Shown piece after piece: positions 36,370 through 48,517 of a DNA stretch of 64,000 nt. Origin of the DNA: Larus michahellis (Eukaryota > Chordata > Aves > Charadriiformes > Laridae). The translations under genes were made by a program, and so were the position numbers. The stretch is taken from assembly GCF_964199755.1 (NCBI RefSeq), contig NC_133896.1:82241815-82305814 (forward strand), given 5' to 3'. A model generated the notes under the pieces. It saw only the letters and a list, made by a program, of their open reading frames with translations, was not told where the DNA came from and searched no databases. The stretch's first letter is position 1. Every line of letters begins with the position of its first letter.

Positions 36370-39300
36370 GCAGGGTATAAAAGAAGCAGGCAGAGAAAAG
36401 AAAGGACATGGAAAAAAACCTAAGTTAATTATTTGTAACAGGGGAAGAAATTGGAGAAATTCCCACACAGGAACCCTGTTTTGTGGGGGACTAAACCAGA
36501 GGACCTGTCAAAAATAAAAGTGATTGTGCAAAAGGTATGGAATGAGTAGGTCTGGGCAAGATAGTCCCAGGGTTCCTGAGAAACTCAGGCGTGAAACAGT
36601 TGCTAATAGCAGTGGGTGGTCTCTTGCCTTAAACTGCCTTTTAATCAGCGAATTGCAGGGTGGCAAGGAAGACATCAAAGAGGAGGGAGGGGAGAAGTCT
36701 AGGGAGATTTAAGAAGTTAAAGGTTTGACATCTGTAACGGCCAAGAATATAATTAATGGACACATGTATAAGTATGTTGTACTTGGGAAGGGTCAGTATA
36801 ATTCTTGTAAGGAAATCCTGCCTCTTGTAGTTCTTTGAAGGGGTCAGTAATCATATGCATTAGAATAATCTAGCTACCTGGGAAGCTCCTCAGCAAACAC
36901 TTTTAAGGAAAGTGGGCAGCCATGGGATAAGAACGCAGATCTTTTCATGGTAAGCAGATAGGAAAGGTGCTTGGAAATGAATGGTCAGTTCCCTCAGTGG
37001 AGGAAGAGCACCTACAGAACTCTACCAGTTCCATAATAGGACACGCACTAACATTTCCTTAAACAACATGGCAAAGAGGAATAATATGACAAAAATGTGA
37101 CAAAGATACAAAGTTATTCAGGGCAGTTATTCAAGAGCCAGTTGCAAAGAACTGCAAAAGGATGAGACTGAGTAGCTTTTTAGGGAAACGGGTAACAAAG
37201 CAATGCATGTTAGGAAAGTAACCATACCCTACTCAGCAAGTTCCTATTCGGATAACATTTGGAATGGGGCAAAGCACTAAAGGAAAACATCTTGTATGCT
37301 TGCCCTGTTTTTATTCTTTAGGCACGGACATCAGTATGGTCTTTCTTAGATTATTCGTCCAAAGCATCTATCAGGCGGAGGTTGGTCAGGAGACAGTGAG
37401 GTGCTAAGAGCGCAGCTTGAGGTTCTGTAGCCAGCATCATGAAGGTTGTTGCTGATGTAGCGCTCACCCTTTGAGCAGGCGTCATCTCCCCCAGCCAGCT
37501 GGACTGCCGCCAGGGCAACCTTTGGTACAAGAGCAGTTTTCCTGGGAGAACGCCTCTACTGTTCTGCCAGTTGTGGGGTCTCCCCCTGAGCACAGACACA
37601 GGGAAGGCAGCTTGCTGAATTCTGGAAACAAAGCAGAAGGCAAGAAAGGCAGAGAGACAGAAATGAGGCGTGGGGGGGAAATGTCTCTAGCCAAACTGTA
37701 TTCTCTCCGTTTACTCTCATTCATGTAACTATTTATCATCCCTCAGCCTAATTGTGGTTTTGTTCAGTTTCTTGAAAGGAGCACTGATAGCACAAGACCT
37801 CTTCCCGCAAGACCTTATTCAAGCACAGCCCAAGCCCAGTCCTTTCTGCTCTGATCTTACTTGAACTCTAGCTGCCTGCTGATAGGACAGTCCTGCCATC
37901 ATCTGCTCTTATGGCATCTCTACCTAGCCACAGTCTTCCAGGTCACTCAGACAAAGACAGCCTAAATCCAATACTGGCCCTGCCACCTGGGTGAGAAGAG
38001 CATCAGAAGTGAACGCATGCCACCCTTTTGGTTTTCCCTCTCCACACCACCTTGCTCCTCTCCTAGGGATTAAGGCCATGGAGGTAATAAAGGGAGACCA
38101 GAGCCCTTGCAGCCAAGGGAAGAGCATAAGACACTGAAGAATGGAGAATGGGGCCCCAAGGCCCGACACTGAGCAATTAGTAAGGGATGGCAGATATCTA
38201 ATCAAAGGGATTCAGGCAGCAAGAGCTCCTTGAGAGCTCCTGAGGGATTTGGCTGATTAGAGGAGATCTAGCAACAAGTGAACACACTGTGTACCCTACT
38301 GTAAGGAACTGGCTAGGGAAGGGAAGGGCAGGATGCTGCAGTTCTTGCTGCAGGAGCTGAGTTCCCCCAGCTCTAGGGGACAGCGTGAGAGCACTGCATC
38401 CTGCTGGGACATGAGAGAAAAGCATGCCGTACCCTTCTCACTCATGGCTGACTACACTGGCCAGAGCTGCAGGGAGAAGAGCTCTCTTCTGGAAGACCGT
38501 CACGCTTGCTGATGACAGAAGGTGAACTAGGGTGCCATACAGATCTACTAGGAGACCTAAGAATACATGGGTTACCTGGAGCTGTGAAAGCTCAGAGAAA
38601 AGCACATTTGAGCATCCAGGGGTGAAGGGGAAACAGAGAAGAACTGAACTGAGCGTGAGAAAAGGAGATGAGAGCCAAGAGCGGGAGGGATAAAACAGGA
38701 GGTAGCACTGCAAAGCTACACTAATTTCTGGCAGGTGGCAGCACATCACCACAGGCACACCTGAGTCAGCAGCAACACTTCATGTCCTGAACAAAAGCAC
38801 CAAGAGTGACACTCTAGCATTTTGACAGAGCCCAGCGGCTCCCCAAAATGCTATGGTTACAGTACCATGCAGAACATGGTGGAAGGAAAGAAAAGTAAGA
38901 GAGATGAGAAAAGATGTTCCCTGCCAAAAGGGTTTGTGCATTCCTCCCCCCCATCTCTGATAAGTTTTAGGAAGAGATGAGGGTTTCAAGCAGAACGCAC
39001 CATGTCCCAAAGCTATCTGAGCTGACAGAGATCAAACTCATCTTCAGAAAGGGAAAATCATATGCTTGCCTCTGATGACAGCCTCCCCAAATCCCTCAGG
39101 TATAAGGGAAGGAATAAGAGAAGGAAGAACAGTATCCAGGGAACCTTCAGACAAGAAGCCCCAACCCGCCTCTTTAGAATCCCCATTAACCCGGGATTGT
39201 TTCTTCAGAAGAGAATTAACATATTATCCAGCCAAAGCCAACAGAAGACACATTCAGACATATTATCTCACAGCTTTGTTTTATACCATTACTGAGAACA

Positions 39301-40095
39301 TCACACCTTCACTCCTTTCCTCTTTTGAGTCTGAGGAGTCTCAGGGCCACAAGTCTCGATTATTGGAGATCAGATCCAGACACTGAAGTTGCTCGCCACA
39401 GCTGCACATCTGACTCCAAACCTGGGCCAGAGCCAAGTCTCCGTCAGACCCAGTGGCCTGTTTCAGAGGCAGGGCTGTGAAGTTTAGCTTCTTAGAGTGG
39501 GCACATGGGATTTGCATGAACAAGTTGTGGCCATGTAACACCTTCCCACGGAGGTAACCCTTCATGCTTCATTGTCAGTTCTGTCCAAGGATTGCACAGA
39601 TCTCAACAGCCTTGAATTCAGTTTGTCTACACCTCTACCCAGTGAGGTGACCACACCTCATCTCCCTCTTTTGAAGGGGGAGTGGGGGAAGTGCACTCAA
39701 AAAGCACAAAAACGGAAAACAACCACAGTCACCAAGCAAGCAGGCGGGCTATCAGGTAAGGTCGCCCAGATCCATACTGTAACTTTAGGGCACTCTCATT
39801 TGATCTCAAGTCGTTTCCCTCCACATCCCCACACGCTCTCCATGCACACGCAGTAAAGCCTTCTTAGAGGGAGGTTTTGGGGAGGGCTGCACTGATTAGG
39901 CTGTCGCACCAGGTGGCACTGGAACAGCAGCTCAAACCTCCCCATCCCTGCATCACTGGCATCGCCTAGCTCCCTCACCCTCCCTCACCTCCTGGTCTCA
40001 GGGGCAGATTTATCAGGAAGCTTGTAAATGGCCTACGCTGACCCTTACCCTGCGCCCTGCCAGCACTCAGTAGCCAAAAAGGCCCCGCATGCCAT
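36370..40095. other. No confirmed gene; one weak exon candidate
   Basis: Mostly featureless. On the minus strand around 37450-37590 an open stretch lies between a CTCAG acceptor-like and an AAGGGTGAGC donor-like site, and the frame continues to a stop at 37351 (82 codons). It resembles no family I know, so I do not call a gene. Confidence 0.35.
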
Positions 40096-40173
40096 TTGGA
40101 GCCTCAGTGCCCTTGGAGCCTCAGTGCCCGTTGTGTGCTATGCTTTCACAGGCCAGCAGCAGGGCAAGGCACA
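40096..40173 (+). repeat. Direct repeat, left copy, with internal tandem unit
   Basis: A 17-base unit (TTGGAGCCTCAGTGCCC) occurs twice in tandem at 40096-40129. From 40115 on, about 59 bases match 40852-40910 with several differences (shared TGTGCTATGCT, TCACAGGC, GGGCAAGGCACA). The pair brackets an LTR-like fossil. Confidence 0.7.
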
Positions 40174-40210
40174 GGCCTCTGCTTTGTTTACAACAATATG
40201 CTAACTAAAA

Positions 40211-40850
40211 TGTTGTTGTTTCCTACTAACCTTCTTACTGTGTGAGAAAATAGATAATTACTGACCTTCTTTACTGTGTGAGAAAAGAGTTAGTCACTGA
40301 GCTGATGTTACAAAGAGTGATAATGAGGAGGCAGCCAGCAGTAGCTAATCACCAAGGATGGGATAACAAGTAGTTAATCACTTCAAGGTTCTTTTATGCA
40401 TCAAGTATGTGCTCCTATACCAATTAGGACAGAGCTGTGGCTACTTCAAGGAACATCCTTATCATCGTCAACAAGTTGGCCAACTTAAGAGTAAACTTTT
40501 ACTGTCCTGAGACGACTCAATACCTTAAAAGGATAATGTGAGGAAGGGTATCCCCACCCAAACGACCACTGAGGAACTCACGCCTGCGCAGAAGTGTCTT
40601 GCTGACGCTGCAAAATTTAATATGCATGTGCAAAAATGCTATTTGGTCATCCTAATGAATATGTAAGCCCAGGTGGAGTTATGTATTAGGTAGGTGGAAT
40701 TATGAGCATCTTCTGTGTATAAATAATGGGTGAATGTCCCCGGTAAGGCGTGCTAGATTTGTGGGTTTTCCCCCTAGCACCCGATGTCGGATAAAGCAAT
40801 ATCTCCTCTCTAAACTACTTTTGGTTTCGAGAGCTTTTATTTCAGGTAAC
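40211..40850 (+). mobile_element. Solo LTR-like fossil
   Basis: About 640 bases with LTR architecture: it begins TGTTGTTG, has a TATA-like GTATAAATAATGG near 40715, a GGATAAAGC polyadenylation-like site near 40790, and a T-rich end (GAGCTTTTATTTCAGGTAAC). Near its left end a 35-base unit occurs twice in tandem (40229-40299). No internal virus genes flank it. Edges are uncertain and the family is not assigned; it resembles alpharetrovirus/ERVK-type avian LTRs in layout. Confidence 0.55.
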
Positions 40851-40851
40851 G

Positions 40852-40910
40852 GGAGCTTCAGTGCCCATCGTGTGCTATGCTGTCACAGGCTGGCAGCGGG
40901 GCAAGGCACA
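40852..40910 (+). repeat. Direct repeat, right copy
   Basis: This is the partner of the repeat at 40115-40173. At about 59 bases it is far longer than the 4-6-base target duplication expected of a retroviral insertion. Confidence 0.7.
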
Positions 40911-42835
40911 CCGCCTGCCTCCAGAGCAGCACAGCCATCCAAACGGCCAGTCAGGACGGGACAAGGCAAAGGCCATCTGGAAACAACTGTAAAAAGCTGA
41001 ATTAAACCCTAGGAGTACAGTCACTTCAGCCAGACTATTCCGGGCACTTTGTCACTGAAATACACTGGGGAAGTTTTAATGCCAAGCAGTGTGGGCTCTA
41101 GCTTTGGGGTTGAATTGCACGCAGGAGCCTCCTCACGACACAGATGTCAACATGGTCAGATGGGGAAGGGCACTTTGTTCCTCTCCAGGTGCCCGCATCA
41201 GCCACTCTTACCACACTGGGACACCGAAGTCAGCATGGGCACAGTAAAGTGAAGGGCAGGCAAACTGCGCTCCCGGGTGCTGGCCTCCAGCAGGGAGGCG
41301 GCATTGACGCAGAGGGCAAAGGGCCCCTGCTGCTGACATCCTGCAGGCCCCAGACCGGCCGTCTGGGACCAACGCAGGGGACGAAGTGCTCCGTGCTGAC
41401 TCACACTAGCCTACAGCACCGTGGCCCACATCTCTTAGACTCTGCCTCCAGTTCACGTTTATTTGCGTGTTTAGCATTTTAAGAGTGGGCAGGCACAGCA
41501 TGCCACGCTGGCCATCGCACAGCCTCTGCGCTTCCTGAGTTGAAGAATCACAGTCAGACCTCAGCAATCCCCACCGCCTACCAAACCCCACTGTGTCAGA
41601 TGTCTCACCAGACACCGCCGGCCCACTGGAGGGCCCACCTCACCACAGTCGAGCACAAAAGTTGAGCTAGGAAGTAGTTCAGGCTAGAGGTATCTCATTC
41701 AACCCTTGCTCAAAGCAGGGCTGCTTCTGAAGCTGGACCGGATTACTCAGGTTCTCTGCTTACAGGAATCCTATTTCTGTATGGAATACATTGCTTAAGG
41801 ACTTTTCCTGGTTTTCTACCCAAAAAGTATGGAGCAGTCACTTCCAAGCATGGTATTGACTTCAGCTTTAGGTACTAGTGACAGCAGCCCCTAACTCTGG
41901 GCCAGACATGCAGCCTATGCTGCCACATTTATAGCCCCTTAGCACATATTCTCCTGAGAAAATCCACTCCTACCCCTCTCCTCTTGGCGCTGCTGCTCAC
42001 TGGAATACAGTTCCTTGTCCCTGTCAGCAAACCAAAGCAATGGTTTGTGTAGCACTACTGATGTAGCATTTCCACACATCTTTGAAGTTTGCTTAACACC
42101 CTAAGCTCACAGACAAGTGCTTAGACTTCAAAAAAGACAAGGAGGAATTCAGCTCCTATGGGCCAAACTTTAAAGACAGCACACGTACACACACGTATAC
42201 GCACTGGCAGACCGCAAAACTGGGACTTCTCAATTCCAAGCCCTGCCCTACACTGTGCATGAGGGCACTGAAGCACAGAGGGCATTAGGATAGCAGAACA
42301 TGTCTGCATTTGGAAGCATCAGTTCCATTACTGTCAAACTCTCAAGAGAGAAGAAAAAAAAAAAAATCTTCAAGCCATGCTTCTGTAAACTTGACCAGGG
42401 GTCAGTTTTAAATCATTCAGGAAAGCATTTGAATTACAAGTTATGATACTGGTGGACATGAAGGCAGAGCTTCCATTGGACTGAGGGAGGAGTTCAATAA
42501 AAGCCAATAGAAACTCTGCTGTCACCCAAAGCTGTTCTGTTCCATTTTAAACCAGACCCACTAAAGTCCTTGTTCTGTCATCTTATGGATGCCTGCCTCC
42601 TTCTCCTTTGTGCCTCCTAGTTGCCAAGGTCCAGACACCCTTTGCTTTCCCCTCCACCTCAGATACTGCCAGGGACACTTTTGGATGCTGCAGTTCTGCT
42701 TTGTGGCTTGTTCTATACCCAGGTACAGCCCTTGCCCACATCCCCTGCCCAGGGGAGGTCACTGCAAGCAGCCAATCCAGGAGCCAGCATGCTCTTGCTG
42801 ACAGACGCCAGATGCGATTTCTTTTCGGAGAGCAA
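40911..42835. other. No gene recognised
   Basis: The first 500 bases are fairly GC-rich with overlapping open frames on both strands (112 codons at most). No motif or splice support. Confidence 0.4.
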
Positions 42836-42910
42836 TTCATAGAATACCGGGTTGGAAGGGACCTCAGGAATCATTTGGTCCAACCTTTCACTTCACTAGT
42901 GCTAGCCAGG
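42836..42910 (-). mobile_element. CR1: Short CR1 3'-end fragment
   Basis: The plus strand reads CATAGAATACCGGGTTGGAA, then GGACCTCAGGAATCATTTGG and TCCAACC, the reverse complement of a CR1 3' end. The subfamily differs from the longer copies in this window. Confidence 0.7.
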
Positions 42911-45891
42911 TCCCAGGTATGTTTGCCTGCATCACCCTCTCCCAGCTGCTGGGGGCCCTGGAGATGCTGGCTGAGCCCATGGATTGCCAGATGCCCTGCA
43001 AAAAGGGGATTCAGCAGCAGGTGACAGTACATGGTCATGAGTGAGACTGAACTTGGAAGCCCTGGTCGCAGGTATCACCAACCCATCCAGGCTTGCAGAC
43101 AGGAAGGGCAGACGAGTCTCTTTACATCCCTAAAGCACAAGACTCGACACAAAGGCTGTAAGCTGGGGGCAGCTCCCACCTTCAGGGAATGTCTCTGCAG
43201 ACTGCTTCAAGGATTAAAAAGCTGGTCTCCTAAGCAAGCCAGCTGCCTCTGCCCCAACACGCAGGAGCTGCCATCCTACAACACCTGGGAAAGAAAAGGG
43301 AAAGTAGGCTATTGCAAGTTACCTGGCTGTCCTGCCCCAAACACAAGTGATGAAAGAAGCTCACCACAGGCTTCCAACAGCTCCAGCTGGCAGAACATGG
43401 CTCTGGTTAAGAGCCGCTACAGGCACCAACTGCTGCTGACTGATCCTCCCGTGCTCAGAGGCAGCTTCAAAGAACGTCTGTTAGAGCCCCAACTCCGGAT
43501 GAAGACACACAGCTATAACTAATGGCAGCTAATGGCAACATTAAGCTATCAAACTAGAAGGGTACTACGTCCTGCAATGTGATTTTCCTGACTATTAGCA
43601 TGGCCAAAGCTATTAACTTGGAAGAAAGAGACCTGAAACAGACTCTAGACTGAGAATCTATTGGTCACATAACGTAATGAGCACTCAATGGATTGCCTAA
43701 ACCTTGAGGCATTACAATGTGTATTAACTACATAAGCCGCAGTGCTCTGGTTTTATGCATTAACAGCCCAGCTGTGCTCCCTCCTACAGCTTTGTAGGTT
43801 TGTGCTGATTTAACAGGATGAGTTCAGGTTCAGATCCCGTTCCCTCATCACCAAAGCTCAGGAAGACTCCAGGGGGTTTGGTTCCTTGTTCGATTTTTAT
43901 TTGGTTTTTTTTTTGGTTTCTTGTTCGATTTTTATTTTGATTGATTTCCTCCAGTGGACATCTCTTCCTCTCCATTTCTTCAGGAGTCCACACGCAGCAC
44001 CAAGGCTCTGTTAAAGCTAGCTGGTTTGTGCCTGCAATCCATATTGTGTGGCTGTAAAAGGAACAATTACTCCATGTCTGTGAAACAGGAGCTTGAAGTC
44101 ACAGAACGTAGACCAGAATTAATGGGGGAAGAGGAGTAAATGCTCACATCCCACCTCAACTATGGCTCTTGCAAAAGAAATGACAACCAATAACCAGACA
44201 AAACAGGGATCCTCCCTTTGACACTTGTCTCTTGATTCTTTGTATGTGCTACAGTCTGTGTCCCATTTGGCATAAATTTTTCTTCCTCTTTGACCATTGT
44301 CCCTCTCAGACTGAGGGCATCTCTTCCCAGTCGCCTAAGGAAACCAGCTGATCTATTATATGGAACATAATAAACGTTCAGGAGATATTGCTCAGTTTGA
44401 TGTACTGATTCACATTAAAGACCTGGCATTAATCCTTTACCTAGAGAACGCTGTTGTCTGCAACATCAGACTATAGGTCTCAAGGCAGCTAGCTTCAAGT
44501 AGCCTGGCTTGTGCTACACTAGAAGAAACCACGGGCAACAGAAAGTGCAGGAAGAGGTGGGAGGATTCAGCTGGTTCAGTCACAGGGCAAGTCATTTCAC
44601 CAGTAACTTACTGTCACAGCCACCTTCTCCCACTGGGGATGGAAAGATTGTTCCTGATGGGCACCAAGGAGAAAGGGGAGAGGATTTACACAAGACCCAT
44701 CAAGATGTTGTGCTTTAGTAGGCCTTACTGTGAGGAAAAACACGGGGACCACGAAGATATCCAGAGAGGACTAAGCTCTCTCTGATGAACTGTTTCCCAG
44801 TCTTCTACGCACAAACAGGAGCATATGCCAGCACCTCCCCTAGGTACACCTCACCTGAAAATCTTCCTACTCGAAAAATACCCTCTTAGGCTATTCAACC
44901 CTTTTTGCTACAAGTACCTACTGAAAAGTCAGAGAAGCTTCACCATAGCTCATGGACAAGACCCTTCACCTCTGCTTGGCCAGGACCTATGAAATACATC
45001 CACCCTACTTACCAAAATGTTTACCGCCATATTTACCAAAATAGGGTACCAACTTTGCTTCTAGATCCGAAAAAAAGTTGGGTTTTTTTTGGCCACCACA
45101 GGTACTAGAATATTTGACAGTGACACCAAGCATTTACTGGTCTTATCCTTACAGCTGACTTAAAGGGTTAGGACTTCTCATCTTTATCCAGGCCACAAGA
45201 CTTCAACAAAACCATATGTAGAGCTTCGCCGCCTGGCAAAGGAACACCGAGAGTGTGTCTGTGCAAGAAGATATGGCTCTGAGCAGGCTTGATAAAAGCT
45301 TGTTAGGGCCTTGTGCATATTCTCCATCTTCTGGGGGAGTGGCTGCCTGGACTCAGGTACAGGTTAAATAGTAAGGGTGCCTGGCTTTGAGAAACCTCAG
45401 CAAGGTTTGCCTGCAAGCTTACCTTCGCCAAGGTTCTCAGCCTTGATCCCTGCCTGAGCTAGTGCAGCCATGCCCATGCCTGGCCATGTACCCGGCTGAT
45501 CTAAATCCTCCTCCTGACCTGCTCAGATCTTCCTGCTTAGGTACCGTGGGACTGTTCCTTTGTTGGTAAGGCCACTGCCCCTGCCTGCCTTGCTGTGACT
45601 CAGCTTCCAGCTTGCTCTCCCTTTCACAGCAGCCTGCCTTTGCTGCTCCCTGACAACGGGCCAACTCAGCTCACCTCCTCACCTCTGCGCTCAGCCGACT
45701 GCTTCTCATTTCAGAATTGATTCTTGCCACGCTTGTAAAACAGCTGCAGGGTGTAGAAGCCTGTAATGTCTGAAATGCTTAATGGCAGGGCAGCTAAGTT
45801 TTCTCGCTTATTAGTGTTATCTGCATTCTTATCAAGCATCACACACACCACTACAGTCAGACCTGTTTCCATGTTGCGGGCTTGGAGGTTT
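42911..45891. other. No gene recognised
   Basis: The longest frame is a 163-codon plus-strand frame at 43031-43522, with no family resemblance, no splice context and a composition typical of chance. Near 43885-43945 a T-rich imperfect tandem repeat (TTGTTCGATTTTTATTT twice) is present. Confidence 0.4.
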
Positions 45892-45998
45892 GGTTGGGTG
45901 TTTTGTTTTTTTTTCGGTTGTAATTTGTTTTGGAGGTTTTTTTGTGGGTGGTGGGTTTTTTTGCTGCTGTTGTTGTTTGGTTTTGGTTTTTTTAAACC
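45892..45998. repeat. G/T-rich low-complexity run
   Basis: About 105 bases of the plus strand are almost entirely G and T (GGTTGGGTGTTTTG, then TTTTGGAGG, then GTGGGTGGTGGG). The strand bias explains the lysine/asparagine-rich minus-strand frame across it. Confidence 0.8.
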
Positions 45999-48517
45999 CC
46001 ATTTGGGCCAGACATAGGTCATTTTGTGTCCCCCTTCCATACTCCTTCGCTTAGACAGAGCCTGAACCCGTTCACTCATTAAGTTGCTCTTGTCCAGTCT
46101 GCAGGTCATTGCACATTTGCAGAAGGATAAGCAGGCTACTAGGATCTTGCTGGCGACATAAAGACCATCCATCTGCAGGGCTTCCAAGGCAACAACATTT
46201 TGACAACTTAGAAGACTCATGACATTCTTTTCCCCAATATTACTTGTTTAATTACCATTTGCACCAGTACATCTTATGCTTTATATACATATATCTTTAA
46301 TTTTTTCTTCTTCAGCTTTTCAAATACATAATATATTATCTCCAGAACACTAACTAAGACAATACAGAAGAGGCTCCTAGTTAGTTGTTAATCGGTGTCA
46401 TGAACTTCCTTGGTTTGGGGAACTGATACATAGTTGAAATGACAGGACCTCACAATGATTTGAGCAAAAAAAGAAAAAGGAAACAACCAGCAGAGTTCAT
46501 GTATAGCCACCCACGAATTCAGAAGAGGCAGGAAGTTTAAGTACAATGAGACTGCAGGAGTGACGATGGAGTTGGGAGAGGGGTAGCAGGGGGAACACCA
46601 AGAAAGCCAGAGGATCAGGATTAAATAACTACTTAAAATACGTCCAAGAGCAGTCTGGTCCCCTCTTCGTAAGTGGAAATGCAGCAGCTTCAGAGCTATT
46701 TTGAAGAATTTTACTTCCCCGAGGGATTGGTATAAGCGAAACTTTGTCTCCAAAATGCCCTCACTGTAGTAAGACGACAAAAAAGACAAGAGACCTTTGC
46801 AAGTGCAAGGTGCATACAACTAGCTACTCTCTTTTAAAAGCCTCACCAAGCAATCTTTGCCTGAAGGGAAAAATTTACTTGCACAAGCATGGTAGCAGAG
46901 CATATCCCAGTTACAAAAGTGTTGCTGCTGGCAGAGTGTTCAAACAGGAAGAAGCCTTCCAGTGAAGTACCAAAATCCTAGTGTTCTAGTAACTGGGTAC
47001 AGCTATAGAAGAGTCACTGAGACCACCTTCCCAGCTAGTGTTCTGGCTTATCGGCTAGCACAGAGGGTAGCTAGCACTGTGAGGTTTCCAGCCTGCCCAC
47101 AGGCTTTGCTCAGAGTAATCAGCAGATTTACACCCTAGATTACATACACGGCTGCTGAACATGGAATAGCGTCCAGATCAAAGGGCCTTAGGAAACTCTC
47201 CCGAAGAGAACAGCAGACAGTAAAGGCCTTCTACCCCTTTCTAACTCCCTAAACCACACAGGAAATAGAGGGGGGTTGGGGCACATTAAAAATAAAAAAA
47301 CATCCAAGTTACAATAATCAGCTCACACCCCTAGAAAGTTAACCTCAGAAGAAAAGCCACCAGACGGAACACAGGTGGGAGAACTTCACTGCCACAGTTC
47401 AATACTGGGCCTACCATATATTTCTTGCCCAAATGGTAAGTGTGAGCTGAAAAGGGGAAGGACACTGTCCCTTTGCCAGAGAATAATCCACTGTCCCACC
47501 ACCATAGTTCTTACTGTGGCATGGATATGCAGTACAGTGCCAAGTCACAACGCAAGGCCAGGGCTCAGGATAGTGACGCAGGAACATGAAATGCTGAGTA
47601 GTGGGATTACCTGGTTGTCATCTAGTGCAAGTAACTACCAAATTATAAAAAACAGGCGCGCTTTTTTTTTTTTTTTAAGCTATTTCCAGTTAAAACAGCT
47701 CAATGACACTGAGGCTTTTGCATGGGGCAGGAGGGAGAAAGAAGTGAAAATGAGAGAAGTTCCTCCAGTGAACCTGCAAGCCAAACAAGGGGCCTTAAGA
47801 TGGGGTACCCACCCGGTGCTAAAACACAGTGACAGCAGGTCACTCAAGTACTCAAGGACTTGCCTGACTCCTCCCACAAGAGCACGGGAACATCCAGCAC
47901 TATCAAGAATTGCACCAAAGAAGAGTAGTGTGTGCATGGGGAGATTCACTCCTCATCACAGACATTATTAATCAAAGAGAGTTTTGTGTTGAGAGAAGAC
48001 CTAGCTCCTTACAGCTTCCATTTACAAGCTGCAAGCCAAATGCAGCTGCCCTCAGAACTGCAGGGCAAGCTGCAGAGACTTGAGTCACTATGGAAAGCAG
48101 TCACAAAAAGCAACAGCCTAACCAGAGAAAATTTAAAGGACAAGGAATCCAGAGGCACCTACCCAGCCTCCTCCTGTACCCACCTTCTTCAGGATTCCTG
48201 TTTTCCCTGTAGAGAAAGACAGGGAAAAAGAGCTAGGATGTACCACGTAATGGCCAAGTAGGTGGAAGAGATGAGGCGACCTCTCTCCTCCTTGCCCATC
48301 TTGGGAGGAGTCAGTATGTTCTCTTTAGGTTCAGTGGCTTCACTGTAGGATGAAAAATACTAAGTTTTGACTGAAGTGAAGATCTGGTTTAAAAAGGAAG
48401 GATTGTCCCAATTTGTTTTTGATTGAAGACTAGAGAGATTTGTGCCCCCTCTGATCCCCTTTGGTGCCTCTAAAGCCTCTTGGTCATCGGTTTGTCCCAT
48501 TCCACTGCTTCGGCCAT
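45999..48517. other. Downstream flank and probable 3' UTR of NECAP1
   Basis: NECAP1 ends at 48518, so its 3' UTR must start here on the minus strand. No unambiguous AATAAA was seen close by; an ATTAAA lies near 46290. A run of 15 T at about 47664-47678 would be an A-tract in the transcript. Confidence 0.4.

Noticed and set aside
43031-43522. 163-codon open frame on the plus strand
   Set aside because: No family resemblance, no signal or membrane segment, no splice context, and composition like the surrounding non-coding DNA.
46388-46819. 143-codon minus-strand frame with hydrophobic stretches
   Set aside because: It lies downstream of NECAP1 in AT-rich DNA, has no recognisable domain, and the hydrophobicity follows from local A-rich plus-strand sequence.
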